Translations under genes and position numbers: made by a program
Notes under the pieces: model-generated
Database searches by the model: none
What the model saw: only the letters and a program-made list of their open reading frames with translations
Told to the model about the DNA's origin: nothing
Origin: Cyclobacteriaceae bacterium
Lineage (GTDB): Bacteria; Bacteroidota; Bacteroidia; Cytophagales; Cyclobacteriaceae
Length of the DNA: 64,000 nt
Assembly (NCBI GenBank): GCA_028285445.1
Contig: JANQPQ010000016.1
Coordinates: forward strand, 160,329-224,328
Reading direction: 5' to 3'
In this document: positions 43,727 to 51,508 of the stretch, piece after piece
Layout: each line of letters begins with the position of its first letter
Numbering within the stretch: the first letter of the stretch is position 1

Positions 43727-44468
43727 GATTATTAGAACCATAATTATTGATGATGAAGAATTGGCTCGCCAAATTATCCGTAGGTTCTTACAAGGACACT
43801 CGGAAATTGAAGTAATAGCGGAATGTGAGAACGGTTTTGAGGGATTCAAGGCCATCAATGAGCTTCAGCCTGATCTCATTTTCCTTGATATCAAAATGCC
43901 AAAAATTACAGGATTCGAGATGTTGGAACTTGTAGAGAATCCGCCGGCAGTGATCTTTAGCACAGCCTACGACGAGTTCGCCATTAAGGCGTTTGAATTA
44001 AATGCAGCGGATTATTTACTTAAGCCTTACTCCGAAGACCGATTCAATGAAGCCCTGGCTCGGGCAAAAGAAAGGTTAGCAAAAGAAGAAAGCCCTAAAG
44101 AGACCATCAATGAGCTTTCGGAACAAATTGAAAGTGATATACTTCGTAGAGTGGTAGTTCGGCTCGGTAACCGGATTCAAATCGTTAATGTAGATGATGT
44201 TGTCTTTCTTGAGGCACAAGACGACTATGTTGAATTTCACACCAAGGAAGGGAAATATCTTAAGCAGAATACCATGAAGTATTTTGAATCCCGGTTGAAC
44301 CCAGAAGACTTCATTCGCATCCACAGATCCTACATTGTTGCGGTTAAGGAAATCCAAAAAATTGAACCCTACGGGAAAGATACCCATGTTGCAATTTTGC
44401 AGAATGGGCAGCAACTGGGAGTTAGTCGTAGTGGTTATCAACGACTTAAGCAAATTCTGAACTTCTAG
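43716..44468 (+). CDS. LytTR family response regulator
   Basis: The 250-residue protein has a receiver domain (IIIDDEE with Asp12/Asp13, phosphoacceptor Asp58 in LIFLDIKMP, Thr of STAYD, Lys of LLKPYS) and a LytTR DNA-binding domain (IQIVNVDDVVFLEAQDDYVE, and FIRIHRSYIVAVKEIQKIE). LytTR proteins bind short direct repeats and usually control exported proteins, natural competence or surface properties. The gene is cotranscribed with the kinase. The next gene downstream, 230 bases away, is a large T9SS protein whose leader contains one LytTR-like half-site (44633-44641). Confidence 0.93.
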   Translation: MKNKIIRTIIIDDEELARQIIRRFLQGHSEIEVIAECENGFEGFKAINELQPDLIFLDIKMPKITGFEMLELVENPPAVIFSTAYDEFAIKAFELNAADYLLKPYSEDRFNEALARAKERLAKEESPKETINELSEQIESDILRRVVVRLGNRIQIVNVDDVVFLEAQDDYVEFHTKEGKYLKQNTMKYFESRLNPEDFIRIHRSYIVAVKEIQKIEPYGKDTHVAILQNGQQLGVSRSGYQRLKQILNF

Positions 44469-44698
44469 TCGGGCATTTTACTGACTATTATTTTTGCATT
44501 AGAAGTTTAAACATGCAATTTTGAAGGTTGAGTACAGATAGAATGCAGAGTTTTAGCAGTATTCTGCACCTATTTGGCATTATTCTAATAGCGATTGATC
44601 AATAGCCGCAATTATTATGTATTTCATTGGGTTACGTTGAGTTGCTATTGAGAATATACTAGTGAGCAGGACTAGTACTCTTTAAACCAAAGTGATAT

Positions 44699-47600
44699 AT
44701 GAAAAGCAGTCCCCCTGAGTACTACAGGGGAAGACTAGGAGTGCGTACTATCAAATTCCTGCTTGTCTTCCTTTTGGGCTCAGTTCTGACTATACCTCTC
44801 TTTTCTCAGACCATAGTGTGGCAAGAAGATTTTACCCTTGCCGATGGTACCACCGTCGATAACGGCGCGACAGCTTGGTCGCGGGATATTACCGGTACTA
44901 CCATTGTTTGCTGCAATGACTATTTCGAGGTAAGATCCAACGCTTTTAGCGGTAGAGATTTGGATGGAGAAGCAATCTGGACTTCTGAAAGCATAGATAT
45001 TTCAGGAGATGGTGACGTTTCTATCAGCTTTACACTTTCGGAAAGTGGAAATATGGAGGTAGACGATGTTGTCAATGCATTCTACATCTTAAACGGAGCA
45101 CCGGCAGTACAGTTTGCCAGCCATAGTGAAGACCTCACTGCGCCCATCACACTAAGCAGCCCGATACTGAATGGGAGCACTTTGGTAATTGAGATTAGAG
45201 TCACAAACAACGGAGGCCAGGAGATATTCACTATTGATGACATAACGGTTTCAGCTGTCGAGGATTTATACTCCATTGGTAGCGGCAATTGGGATGCCAA
45301 TATCTGGTCAACGTCGCCAACAGGCCCGGCATGCGGTTGTAGCCCCAACTCAAGTACCAGGGTTACCATTCAAAATGGAGATTTAGTCAGTCTTAATGTA
45401 AATCCAGCTGAAGCGCTTTCCTTGACTATAGAGGCCAATGCAGAGCTAAGATGGGTTACAGGCGGGGGTACCTTGTCTTTTACCAGCGCAGGTAGTTTAG
45501 ACGTAGCAAGTACAGGTTTTATCAACTGGGATAGCTTTAATGCTGCAGTTTTAGAAATAAACACCGGCGGTACATTTACGGTAACATCAAATGATGTTAC
45601 AAACGGCATCCAGGTAAGAGATATCCAGGTGTTGGGCAGTGGAATAGTGAACTTTGCAGGTACAGGATCAATCTCTGTGGACAGGGATTTCGATGTCGGT
45701 GGCAGTGGTATTACGGTTAACAACAATATGACCGGCTCGATTTCCATTGGTAGGCATTTGGAGTTTCAGGCAAACTTCCTGAATAACTCATTTGTCAACA
45801 ATGGTGAGCTAAACATTGCCAATGACATTGTTTATAATCACGATAACTGCAGCTTTACTAATAATGATGACCTGAATTTGACAGATGACATCAGGGTGAG
45901 CAATAATGGCGATGTTAATAACAGTTTTACCAATGGAGCCGCTGGCACATTTGATCTAAACCAGATTCGGCTAGGGAACGCCAATGGTTTTGAATTAAAC
46001 AACTTTGGTATCATTAACATGACAGGCCAATTTGTCAACAACAGCATTCCAACCAACAATGATTTTTACAATCAGGCCAACGCTACCTGGAATTACGGCG
46101 GGAACAACAACCCTGATCCCGATGTAAGGCTGCATGCTGACTTCACTGGGAATACTTTCAATTACAACGGAACAACCAACAGCGAGGTGTTTACACCTGA
46201 TGATAGTTACTGGAATCTGCAGATTAATGGAACAAATAATAAAAATGTAGTCGGCGACCTGGACATAAATGGGGATCTCACTATTAGCTCGACTTTGAAT
46301 CTTAATAGTAACGATGTCAACCTGGCCGGTAATCTTAGCAATACCGGAACGATCTCCAACGCGAACAATCTAACGCTTGACGGTGCGACCCAAAATATAA
46401 CTGCTGGCGGGGCCACGCTCAATGATCTTTCCGTTGATGGCACTTTGACCAAATCATTTCAAGATGATGTTGTAGTAAGTGACTTAACCATCAACAGTGC
46501 CTTTAGTTTTCCGGCATCTGGTAGGTCACTAACTATTGCTGGAAATTTCGTGAATAATGGGTCATTCTCTGCCATTGGAGAAACAATCACATTTAACGGT
46601 GCCGACAATCAAAGTATAAGCGGAAGTAGCAGCACCACTATATCACAACTTAACGTTAACAAGGGTGGTGGTAATATGTCTATCGAATCGACAATAAATA
46701 TTGTCACAGAGCTAGATATTCAATCTGCAACCGTATTTGATGCCGATGGAAGCGGAGGTGGATCTATGACACTCGTCTCCAATGCCGCTGGTGACGCGCG
46801 CATAAATGCTTTGCCAGTCGGGGCGAGTATCACTGGTAACTTCACCGTCCAAAGGTTTCTTGATCAAATTGATGGCCCAGCCAACCCTAATGGAACCGGT
46901 GTATGGAGATATTTTTCATCGCCAGTTGACGGCGCTAACCTGGAGCAGTGGCGTAGTTCTGGCCTGGAGATTACCGGCATTTTTAGTGATCCTTCAACAC
47001 CGATGGATAATGATGCGATCTCTAATGAAAACGCAAGATCAATTTTTACTTATGATGCGACTGGCGATCAATGGATGGAATATGGCGACGGAGGCACCCT
47101 GGCTTCACACCCCATCACAAATGGCGTTGGCTACTCGGCTTTCACCTACCATGACTCCAGTGCACCAACTGATCTCACTATTTCTGTAACAGGCACTTAT
47201 CCCGCCGATGGTTGTATCGATTTCGTTTCTGGATTCAACCTTATTGGCAATCCTTTCCCAAGTTCTCTTGATTGGGATTTAATCGAAGCCGATTTGCCTG
47301 CAGGAATACTCGCCACCGGATACTGGAAAGACAACACCGGGGACCATGTTACAACAGGAAATCACGAGACGCGCACTGGAGGAGTATCAACGGGTAGTTT
47401 TAATGGCATCATCGCCACTGGACAAGCGTTTTGGGTAGAATCAAATGTGACTACTACTTTCTGCATAACTAGTTCACATTTCGACTCTGGAGATGGCACA
47501 TTCTTTAAGGAAGCAGAACCTGAAAATGTGCTTAAAATTGCGCTGGAAAACGAAGGCGACAAAGACATTACAGCTATTCGATTTAACGAGCAAGCGACCG

Positions 47601-49177
47601 ACGGTTATGACAACATGTTGGATGGCTTAAAGCAATCAAATAGCGGTATAAATCTGACGTCACTGAGTCCCGATCAAACACTCGAGTTGGCCATCCAATC
47701 TCTACCAGTATTAGCTTGCGGAGAAACGGAGCTGGCCCTAAATGTTACCAATTTGGATCCGGGCAATTACACTTTTTCCTATTCTAATCTGGCGTCTTTC
47801 AACTTTGGTTTGTCTGCTCAGCTCTATGACTCCTATTTGGATATCTATTCTACAATTGGAGAGTTTGAAACCTATCAGTTCGAGGTAACACCACAGACTG
47901 AATCCTCCGCAGCGGACCGTTTCTCTATAAAATTTCTAAACAGTATCGACCCGTCAATTGAAACTAGTTCGGAGATTACCTGCGAAGGAAGCAATTGGAC
48001 ATTAACCATTCCCAGCCCTCAAAAAGGGGTACAGTATCAAGCGCTGCTGGCAGGTGAACCAGTAAGTAGTGCCTTGACTGCAGAAGAGGGAGAGCTTGTT
48101 CTGGATGTTCCTTATGAGTTAGTTTTTGATGGGGCCGAAATATTCGTAGAGAGCACTTTGGGTAGCTGTAGCCAACTATTGTCCTCATCGGAATTGGTAA
48201 TGATACAGGCTGTTCCACAAATGCCAGTTTTGCTTGCTAGCAGTGATATTTGTAACGAGGGAGTTGCAACAATCGAAGTAGAGAGTACTGCCGCTATTTC
48301 CTTCAATTGGTATACTGATGATCCCAATCAGCCAATACAAACCACCCTTACTGGCCAGCTAACTACCTCTCATCTAACAGATAACGAGACCTACTATGTG
48401 GCGGCCGTGAACGAAAATGGCTGCGAAAGTGAGGAACGGCTGCAAATTGAGGTGGAGGTTTATAAGCTGATTTTGCCAACAGTAGTATCATCAACGACAG
48501 TGTGCCAACCCGAAAGCATAACCATTCAGGTAAGCGGAGGGAACGAGGGGCAACAGTACAGATGGTATTTGGGTGCGCATGACATAGACCCAATTCCCGG
48601 AGAAAATGGGCCTAGATTCACTACCCCTGCACTAACTGAATCGCGAAGCTACTTCGTAAGCATTGCAGATGGCGACTGCGAAAGTGAAAGATTGGAAATT
48701 GCAGTGACGGTCGACAATCATGTGCGGCCAGTAATTACTCAGAATGGCAACATCCTGACTTCTTCCTACGACGAAGGAAATCAATGGTATTTAAATGAGC
48801 TACCCTTGGAAGGGGAAACCGGAAATATGCTCTTAGTAAATACATCAGGATCTTATACAGTTGAAGCTAATATTGACAACTGTAGTGTTGCATCTGATCA
48901 GGTTCTGGTTACAATCACGTCCGTTGACGATCCTGCCAGCGCAGAAATAATTCTGTACCCAAATCCAACGCGAAATCATATTTATGTCAGTCTTAAGGAA
49001 TTTGCCGCCCTCCAGGAATGGGTGATTGTGAACCAAATTGGAGTAGAAGTGTTACAAGGAGGGAATACAACTTTGACCAGCTCCGGAATTGATGTATCAG
49101 CATTGCCTGCTGGTCTCTACAATCTGATCCTGGATATTGACGGCGAACAGAAATCCGTTGCCTTCCTTAAGAATTAG
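44699..49177 (+). CDS. Large T9SS-secreted beta-solenoid protein
   Basis: The 1492-residue protein has a signal peptide after a charged N-terminus (IKFLLVFLLGSVLTIPLFSQ). Residues up to about 195 form a beta-sandwich. About 195-700 consist of asparagine- and glycine-rich repeats (NNSFVNNGELNIANDI, then SNNGDVNNSFTNGAAG) that suggest a right-handed beta-helix. A segment with VWRYFSSPVDGANLEQW, and later LIGNPFPSSLDWDLI, is a domain common in T9SS proteins. From about 1070 there are Ig-like units (TVVSSTTVCQPESITIQVSG). The T9SS signal closes the protein (ILYPNPTRNHIYVSL). It is probably a surface adhesin or matrix protein. The stop abuts the trmD stop with no gap. Confidence 0.85.
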   Translation: MKSSPPEYYRGRLGVRTIKFLLVFLLGSVLTIPLFSQTIVWQEDFTLADGTTVDNGATAWSRDITGTTIVCCNDYFEVRSNAFSGRDLDGEAIWTSESIDISGDGDVSISFTLSESGNMEVDDVVNAFYILNGAPAVQFASHSEDLTAPITLSSPILNGSTLVIEIRVTNNGGQEIFTIDDITVSAVEDLYSIGSGNWDANIWSTSPTGPACGCSPNSSTRVTIQNGDLVSLNVNPAEALSLTIEANAELRWVTGGGTLSFTSAGSLDVASTGFINWDSFNAAVLEINTGGTFTVTSNDVTNGIQVRDIQVLGSGIVNFAGTGSISVDRDFDVGGSGITVNNNMTGSISIGRHLEFQANFLNNSFVNNGELNIANDIVYNHDNCSFTNNDDLNLTDDIRVSNNGDVNNSFTNGAAGTFDLNQIRLGNANGFELNNFGIINMTGQFVNNSIPTNNDFYNQANATWNYGGNNNPDPDVRLHADFTGNTFNYNGTTNSEVFTPDDSYWNLQINGTNNKNVVGDLDINGDLTISSTLNLNSNDVNLAGNLSNTGTISNANNLTLDGATQNITAGGATLNDLSVDGTLTKSFQDDVVVSDLTINSAFSFPASGRSLTIAGNFVNNGSFSAIGETITFNGADNQSISGSSSTTISQLNVNKGGGNMSIESTINIVTELDIQSATVFDADGSGGGSMTLVSNAAGDARINALPVGASITGNFTVQRFLDQIDGPANPNGTGVWRYFSSPVDGANLEQWRSSGLEITGIFSDPSTPMDNDAISNENARSIFTYDATGDQWMEYGDGGTLASHPITNGVGYSAFTYHDSSAPTDLTISVTGTYPADGCIDFVSGFNLIGNPFPSSLDWDLIEADLPAGILATGYWKDNTGDHVTTGNHETRTGGVSTGSFNGIIATGQAFWVESNVTTTFCITSSHFDSGDGTFFKEAEPENVLKIALENEGDKDITAIRFNEQATDGYDNMLDGLKQSNSGINLTSLSPDQTLELAIQSLPVLACGETELALNVTNLDPGNYTFSYSNLASFNFGLSAQLYDSYLDIYSTIGEFETYQFEVTPQTESSAADRFSIKFLNSIDPSIETSSEITCEGSNWTLTIPSPQKGVQYQALLAGEPVSSALTAEEGELVLDVPYELVFDGAEIFVESTLGSCSQLLSSSELVMIQAVPQMPVLLASSDICNEGVATIEVESTAAISFNWYTDDPNQPIQTTLTGQLTTSHLTDNETYYVAAVNENGCESEERLQIEVEVYKLILPTVVSSTTVCQPESITIQVSGGNEGQQYRWYLGAHDIDPIPGENGPRFTTPALTESRSYFVSIADGDCESERLEIAVTVDNHVRPVITQNGNILTSSYDEGNQWYLNELPLEGETGNMLLVNTSGSYTVEANIDNCSVASDQVLVTITSVDDPASAEIILYPNPTRNHIYVSLKEFAALQEWVIVNQIGVEVLQGGNTTLTSSGIDVSALPAGLYNLILDIDGEQKSVAFLKN

Positions 49178-49861
49178 CTACGACTGGTCTTCGAAGGAAT
49201 CTGGCCTTCTCTTCTTTGTTAAATTGATCGATTGCTGAAAACGCCATTCATCAATTTCCTTTTGGTTCCCCGACAATAAAATCTTGGGCACTTCCATGCC
49301 CTCGAAATCCGCTGGGCGAGTGTAAACAGGAGGGGCTAACAGTCCATCCTGGTAAGAATCCGTTAATGCCGAAGTCTCATCCGATAATACGCCTGGAATT
49401 AACCTGGCAACTGCATCAACTACCACTGCACCAGCTAACTCGCCACCAGACAGAACGTACTCTCCAATACTTATCTCACGTGTTATGTACTTGTCCCGTA
49501 TCCTTTGATCAATCCCTTTATAATGGCCGCAGATTAGCAGTATGTTATTGAAAAGTGAAATTTCGTTAGCCATCGACTGATTGAATAAGTTGCCATCTGG
49601 TGTCATGAAAATCACCTCTTCATATGATCGTTCCTTTTGCAGTGATTTTATACAAGTGGCTAAAGGTTGGGCCATTAATACCATACCCGCTCCCCCACCG
49701 TAGGCGTAGTCATCCACCTTCTTGTGCTTGTCATCGCTAAATGCCCGCAAGTCGTGAATATGGATCTCAATTAGGCCTTTGTCCTGGGCTCTTTTCAGAA
49801 TGGAATCTCCGAACGGGCTTTCTAACAAACGGGGCAAACATGTAACTATATCAACTCTCAT
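49178..49861 (-). CDS. trmD: tRNA (guanine-N1)-methyltransferase
   Basis: The 227-residue enzyme has the trefoil-knot SAM pocket: VDDYAYGGGAGMVLMAQPL (50-69), LLICGHYKGIDQRI (about 108-121) and ISIGEYVLSGGELAGAVVVD. It methylates N1 of G37 in tRNAs next to the anticodon, preventing frameshifts. Length is normal. The gene starts 7 bases after rimM in the rpsP-rimM-trmD order. It ends precisely where the convergent gene ends, both stops sharing the palindrome TAGCTA. Confidence 0.96.
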   Translation of the reverse strand: MRVDIVTCLPRLLESPFGDSILKRAQDKGLIEIHIHDLRAFSDDKHKKVDDYAYGGGAGMVLMAQPLATCIKSLQKERSYEEVIFMTPDGNLFNQSMANEISLFNNILLICGHYKGIDQRIRDKYITREISIGEYVLSGGELAGAVVVDAVARLIPGVLSDETSALTDSYQDGLLAPPVYTRPADFEGMEVPKILLSGNQKEIDEWRFQQSINLTKKRRPDSFEDQS

Positions 49862-49868
49862 TGGAAGA

Positions 49869-50390
49869 CTAAATGTAGAGTGCTAAAAGTCCATCAGGGA
49901 GATCCACTAGAATTTTATTTGTCTTGTGGCTCACCTCCAGGACAATATGATCATTATCCGGAATCAATACCTCATTGCCTGAGTAATTCACCACAAAAAC
50001 ATCCTGGCCTGGAGAGGATTCCATGCGTACAACTTCTCCCAGGTGACCATGAGATTTATCTTCGACCTTGTAGCCTATGATTTTGGATTGGAAGTGTTTG
50101 AGTTCATCAAGCTCAGGAAGTAGTTCCTTAGGAATGTAAATAGAGGCAGATTTTAACTCTTGAGCCCTCTCTATGGTATCGACATCTTCGAGCTGCAGAT
50201 AGGCATAACCACTTTTGAGGTGGATCCCTTTCACAAAAAAAGGAACCAGCTTTCCTTGAATCTCAAGGAATACCGATTCCAAGTTCTTATAGTTCTCCGG
50301 GACTTCAGTGTCGAGGTTTATTCTCAAGCCCCCTTTCAGTCCGTGGGTCTTAATAACATGCCCCACGCGGAAACATGCATTAATGTCCAT
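49869..50390 (-). CDS. rimM: Ribosome maturation factor RimM
   Basis: This 173-residue protein starts CFRVGHVIKTHGLKGGLRIN (6-25) and has KSGYAYLQLEDVDTIERAQE, SASIYIPKELLP, the PRC-barrel domain beginning near residue 95 with KIIGYKVEDK, and a C-terminal VLVDLPDGLL. It assists 30S head maturation by binding S19. It lies 8 bases after rpsP, in the common operon order. Confidence 0.95.
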   Translation of the reverse strand: MDINACFRVGHVIKTHGLKGGLRINLDTEVPENYKNLESVFLEIQGKLVPFFVKGIHLKSGYAYLQLEDVDTIERAQELKSASIYIPKELLPELDELKHFQSKIIGYKVEDKSHGHLGEVVRMESSPGQDVFVVNYSGNEVLIPDNDHIVLEVSHKTNKILVDLPDGLLALYI

Positions 50391-50398
50391 TGGAGATA

Positions 50399-51268
50399 TT
50401 ATTTATCCTCTTTTGTCTCTTCGTCTGAGGAAGATTCCTCTTCTGATGCTTCTTCTGCAGTAGGCTCTTCTGATGCTTCTTCGGCAGCAGGCTCTTCTGA
50501 TGCTTCTTCGGCAACAGGCTCTTCTGATGCTTCTTCGGCAGCAGGCTCTTCTGATGCTTCTTCGGCAGCAGGTTCTTCTGACGCTCCTTCGGCAGCAGGC
50601 TCTTCTGATGCTTCTTCGGCAGCAGGCTCTTCTGATGCTTCTTCGGCAGCAGGCTCTTCTGATGCTTCTTCGGCAGCAGGTTCCTCCGTTGCTTCTTCGG
50701 CAGCAGGTTCCTCCGTTGCTTCAGCAGCAGCTGTTTCCTCAGAGGCTTCGGCTTCTTCTTCGCCACCTGCCTCAGCGGCAGCAGCTTCTTCTTCAGCCTT
50801 AGCTGCTTCTTCCTCTTGTCTCTTCTTAAGCGCTTCAGCTCTTGCTTCTTTCACTTTACGCTCGGCGTCTAATTTAGCCTTAGACTTATCGGCATCTTCC
50901 TTTGCCAATTTTTCTACCTTAGCCTGAATTTGAGCTTCTTTCTCTTTTAGCCATGCTTCCAGCTTTGCATCAGCATCTTCCTGGGTTATTGCACCTTTAT
51001 TAACTCCAATCTGCAAATGCTTACGGAGCATCACACCCTTATATGAAAGCATCGCTCGCACAGTATCCGTTGGTTGTGCCCCATTCATCACCCAATCGAA
51101 GGCCTTATCGGTATCGATATCGATGGAGGCTGGATTTGTGTTAGGATTGTAGGTACCAAGTTTTTCAATAAATCTACCATCTCGTGGTGATCTGGCATCT
51201 GCTACGACGACATCGTACATAGCTAACTTCTTGCGTCCTCGACGCGCTAGTCTAATCTTAACTGGCAT
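50399..51268 (-). CDS. rpsP: 30S ribosomal protein S16 with a long repeat-rich C-terminal extension
   Basis: The first 80 residues are a normal S16 (VKIRLARRGRKKLAMYDVVV, FIEKLGTYNPNTNPA, TVRAMLSYKGVMLRKHLQIG). A coiled-coil-prone, lysine/glutamate-rich middle part (KVEKLAKEDADKSKAKLDAE) extends to about 155. From about residue 176 to 274 come eleven copies of a 9-residue acidic unit, typically SEEPAAEEA, ending in a serine/glutamate tail. Total length is 289 residues, against roughly 80-90 in most bacteria and usually under 200 in those Bacteroidota with extended S16. The tail is very acidic, unusual on a ribosomal protein, and likely projects from the ribosome as a disordered arm. Confidence 0.95.
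   Translation of the reverse strand: MPVKIRLARRGRKKLAMYDVVVADARSPRDGRFIEKLGTYNPNTNPASIDIDTDKAFDWVMNGAQPTDTVRAMLSYKGVMLRKHLQIGVNKGAITQEDADAKLEAWLKEKEAQIQAKVEKLAKEDADKSKAKLDAERKVKEARAEALKKRQEEEAAKAEEEAAAAEAGGEEEAEASEETAAAEATEEPAAEEATEEPAAEEASEEPAAEEASEEPAAEEASEEPAAEGASEEPAAEEASEEPAAEEASEEPVAEEASEEPAAEEASEEPTAEEASEEESSSDEETKEDK
50447..50743 (-). repeat. 27-bp tandem repeats in rpsP, eleven copies
   Basis: Eleven contiguous 27-base units each encode nine residues of the form [S/T]EEP[A/V/T]AE[E/G]A. Several neighbouring copies are identical at the nucleotide level, while copies at both ends have diverged (codons for Thr, Val and Gly). That gradient indicates recent expansion by slippage or unequal recombination. 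No spacers are present. Confidence 0.92.
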
Positions 51269-51347
51269 TTAAATTCTTTGTTAGTTTCTTGAATTTCTAT
51301 TTTCTACCATGTGGATCTCGTCCACCCCCTCTGATCTGGAAAGACTG

Positions 51348-51355
51348 CAAAGATA
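51348..51355 (-). promoter_or_regulatory. Possible promoter -7 box of rpsP operon
   Basis: On the minus strand it reads TATCTTTG, a TAnnTTTG match 79 bases upstream of the rpsP ATG. No -33 TTTG stands at 19-21 bases, so confidence is limited. Confidence 0.4.
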
Positions 51356-51433
51356 CTCGTTTTGAATAAAACCACCATGTTTGGACAAAATATATTCCTC
51401 GAGCAGTTAAGGCCTTAGTTGGGCAAATAATTA

Positions 51434-51465
51434 TTTGTATAGCCGCATATACAATTTTATATTTG
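51434..51465 (+). promoter_or_regulatory. Bacteroidota-type promoter of sucA-sucB-lpd
   Basis: TTTG (51434-51437) and TATATTTG (51458-51465) are separated by 20 bases, a full match to the -33/-7 layout TTTG-N19-21-TAnnTTTG. The expected start of transcription is about 51472, leaving a leader of about 37 bases. This is the best promoter in the window. A second -7-like box TAGATTTG lies at 51479-51486 without a partner. Confidence 0.7.
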
Positions 51466-51508
51466 ACAAGAACTTGGTTAGATTTGAATACAACCTCCCA
51501 ATGCAGTC

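Noticed and set aside
44467..44497. Weak hairpin (TAGTC / GACTA) followed by TTATTTTT after the LytTR regulator gene
   Set aside because: Stem too short and loop too long to call a terminator with any confidence.
50447..50743. Direct repeats of about 27 bases, at first sight like a CRISPR array
   Set aside because: The units are contiguous with no spacers and keep the rpsP reading frame.
50160..50927. A 255-codon plus-strand open frame running through the rpsP repeat, rich in Ser, Ala and Asp
   Set aside because: It is the antisense of the rpsP repeat, which has no stop in several frames because of its 27-base period; no start signal or homology-like features were seen.
51269..51508. tRNA or small RNA gene in the larger gaps (51269-51508, 44469-44698, 25410-25607, 36177-36368)
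   Set aside because: No cloverleaf-like arms, T-loop sequence or conserved riboswitch pattern was visible in any of them.
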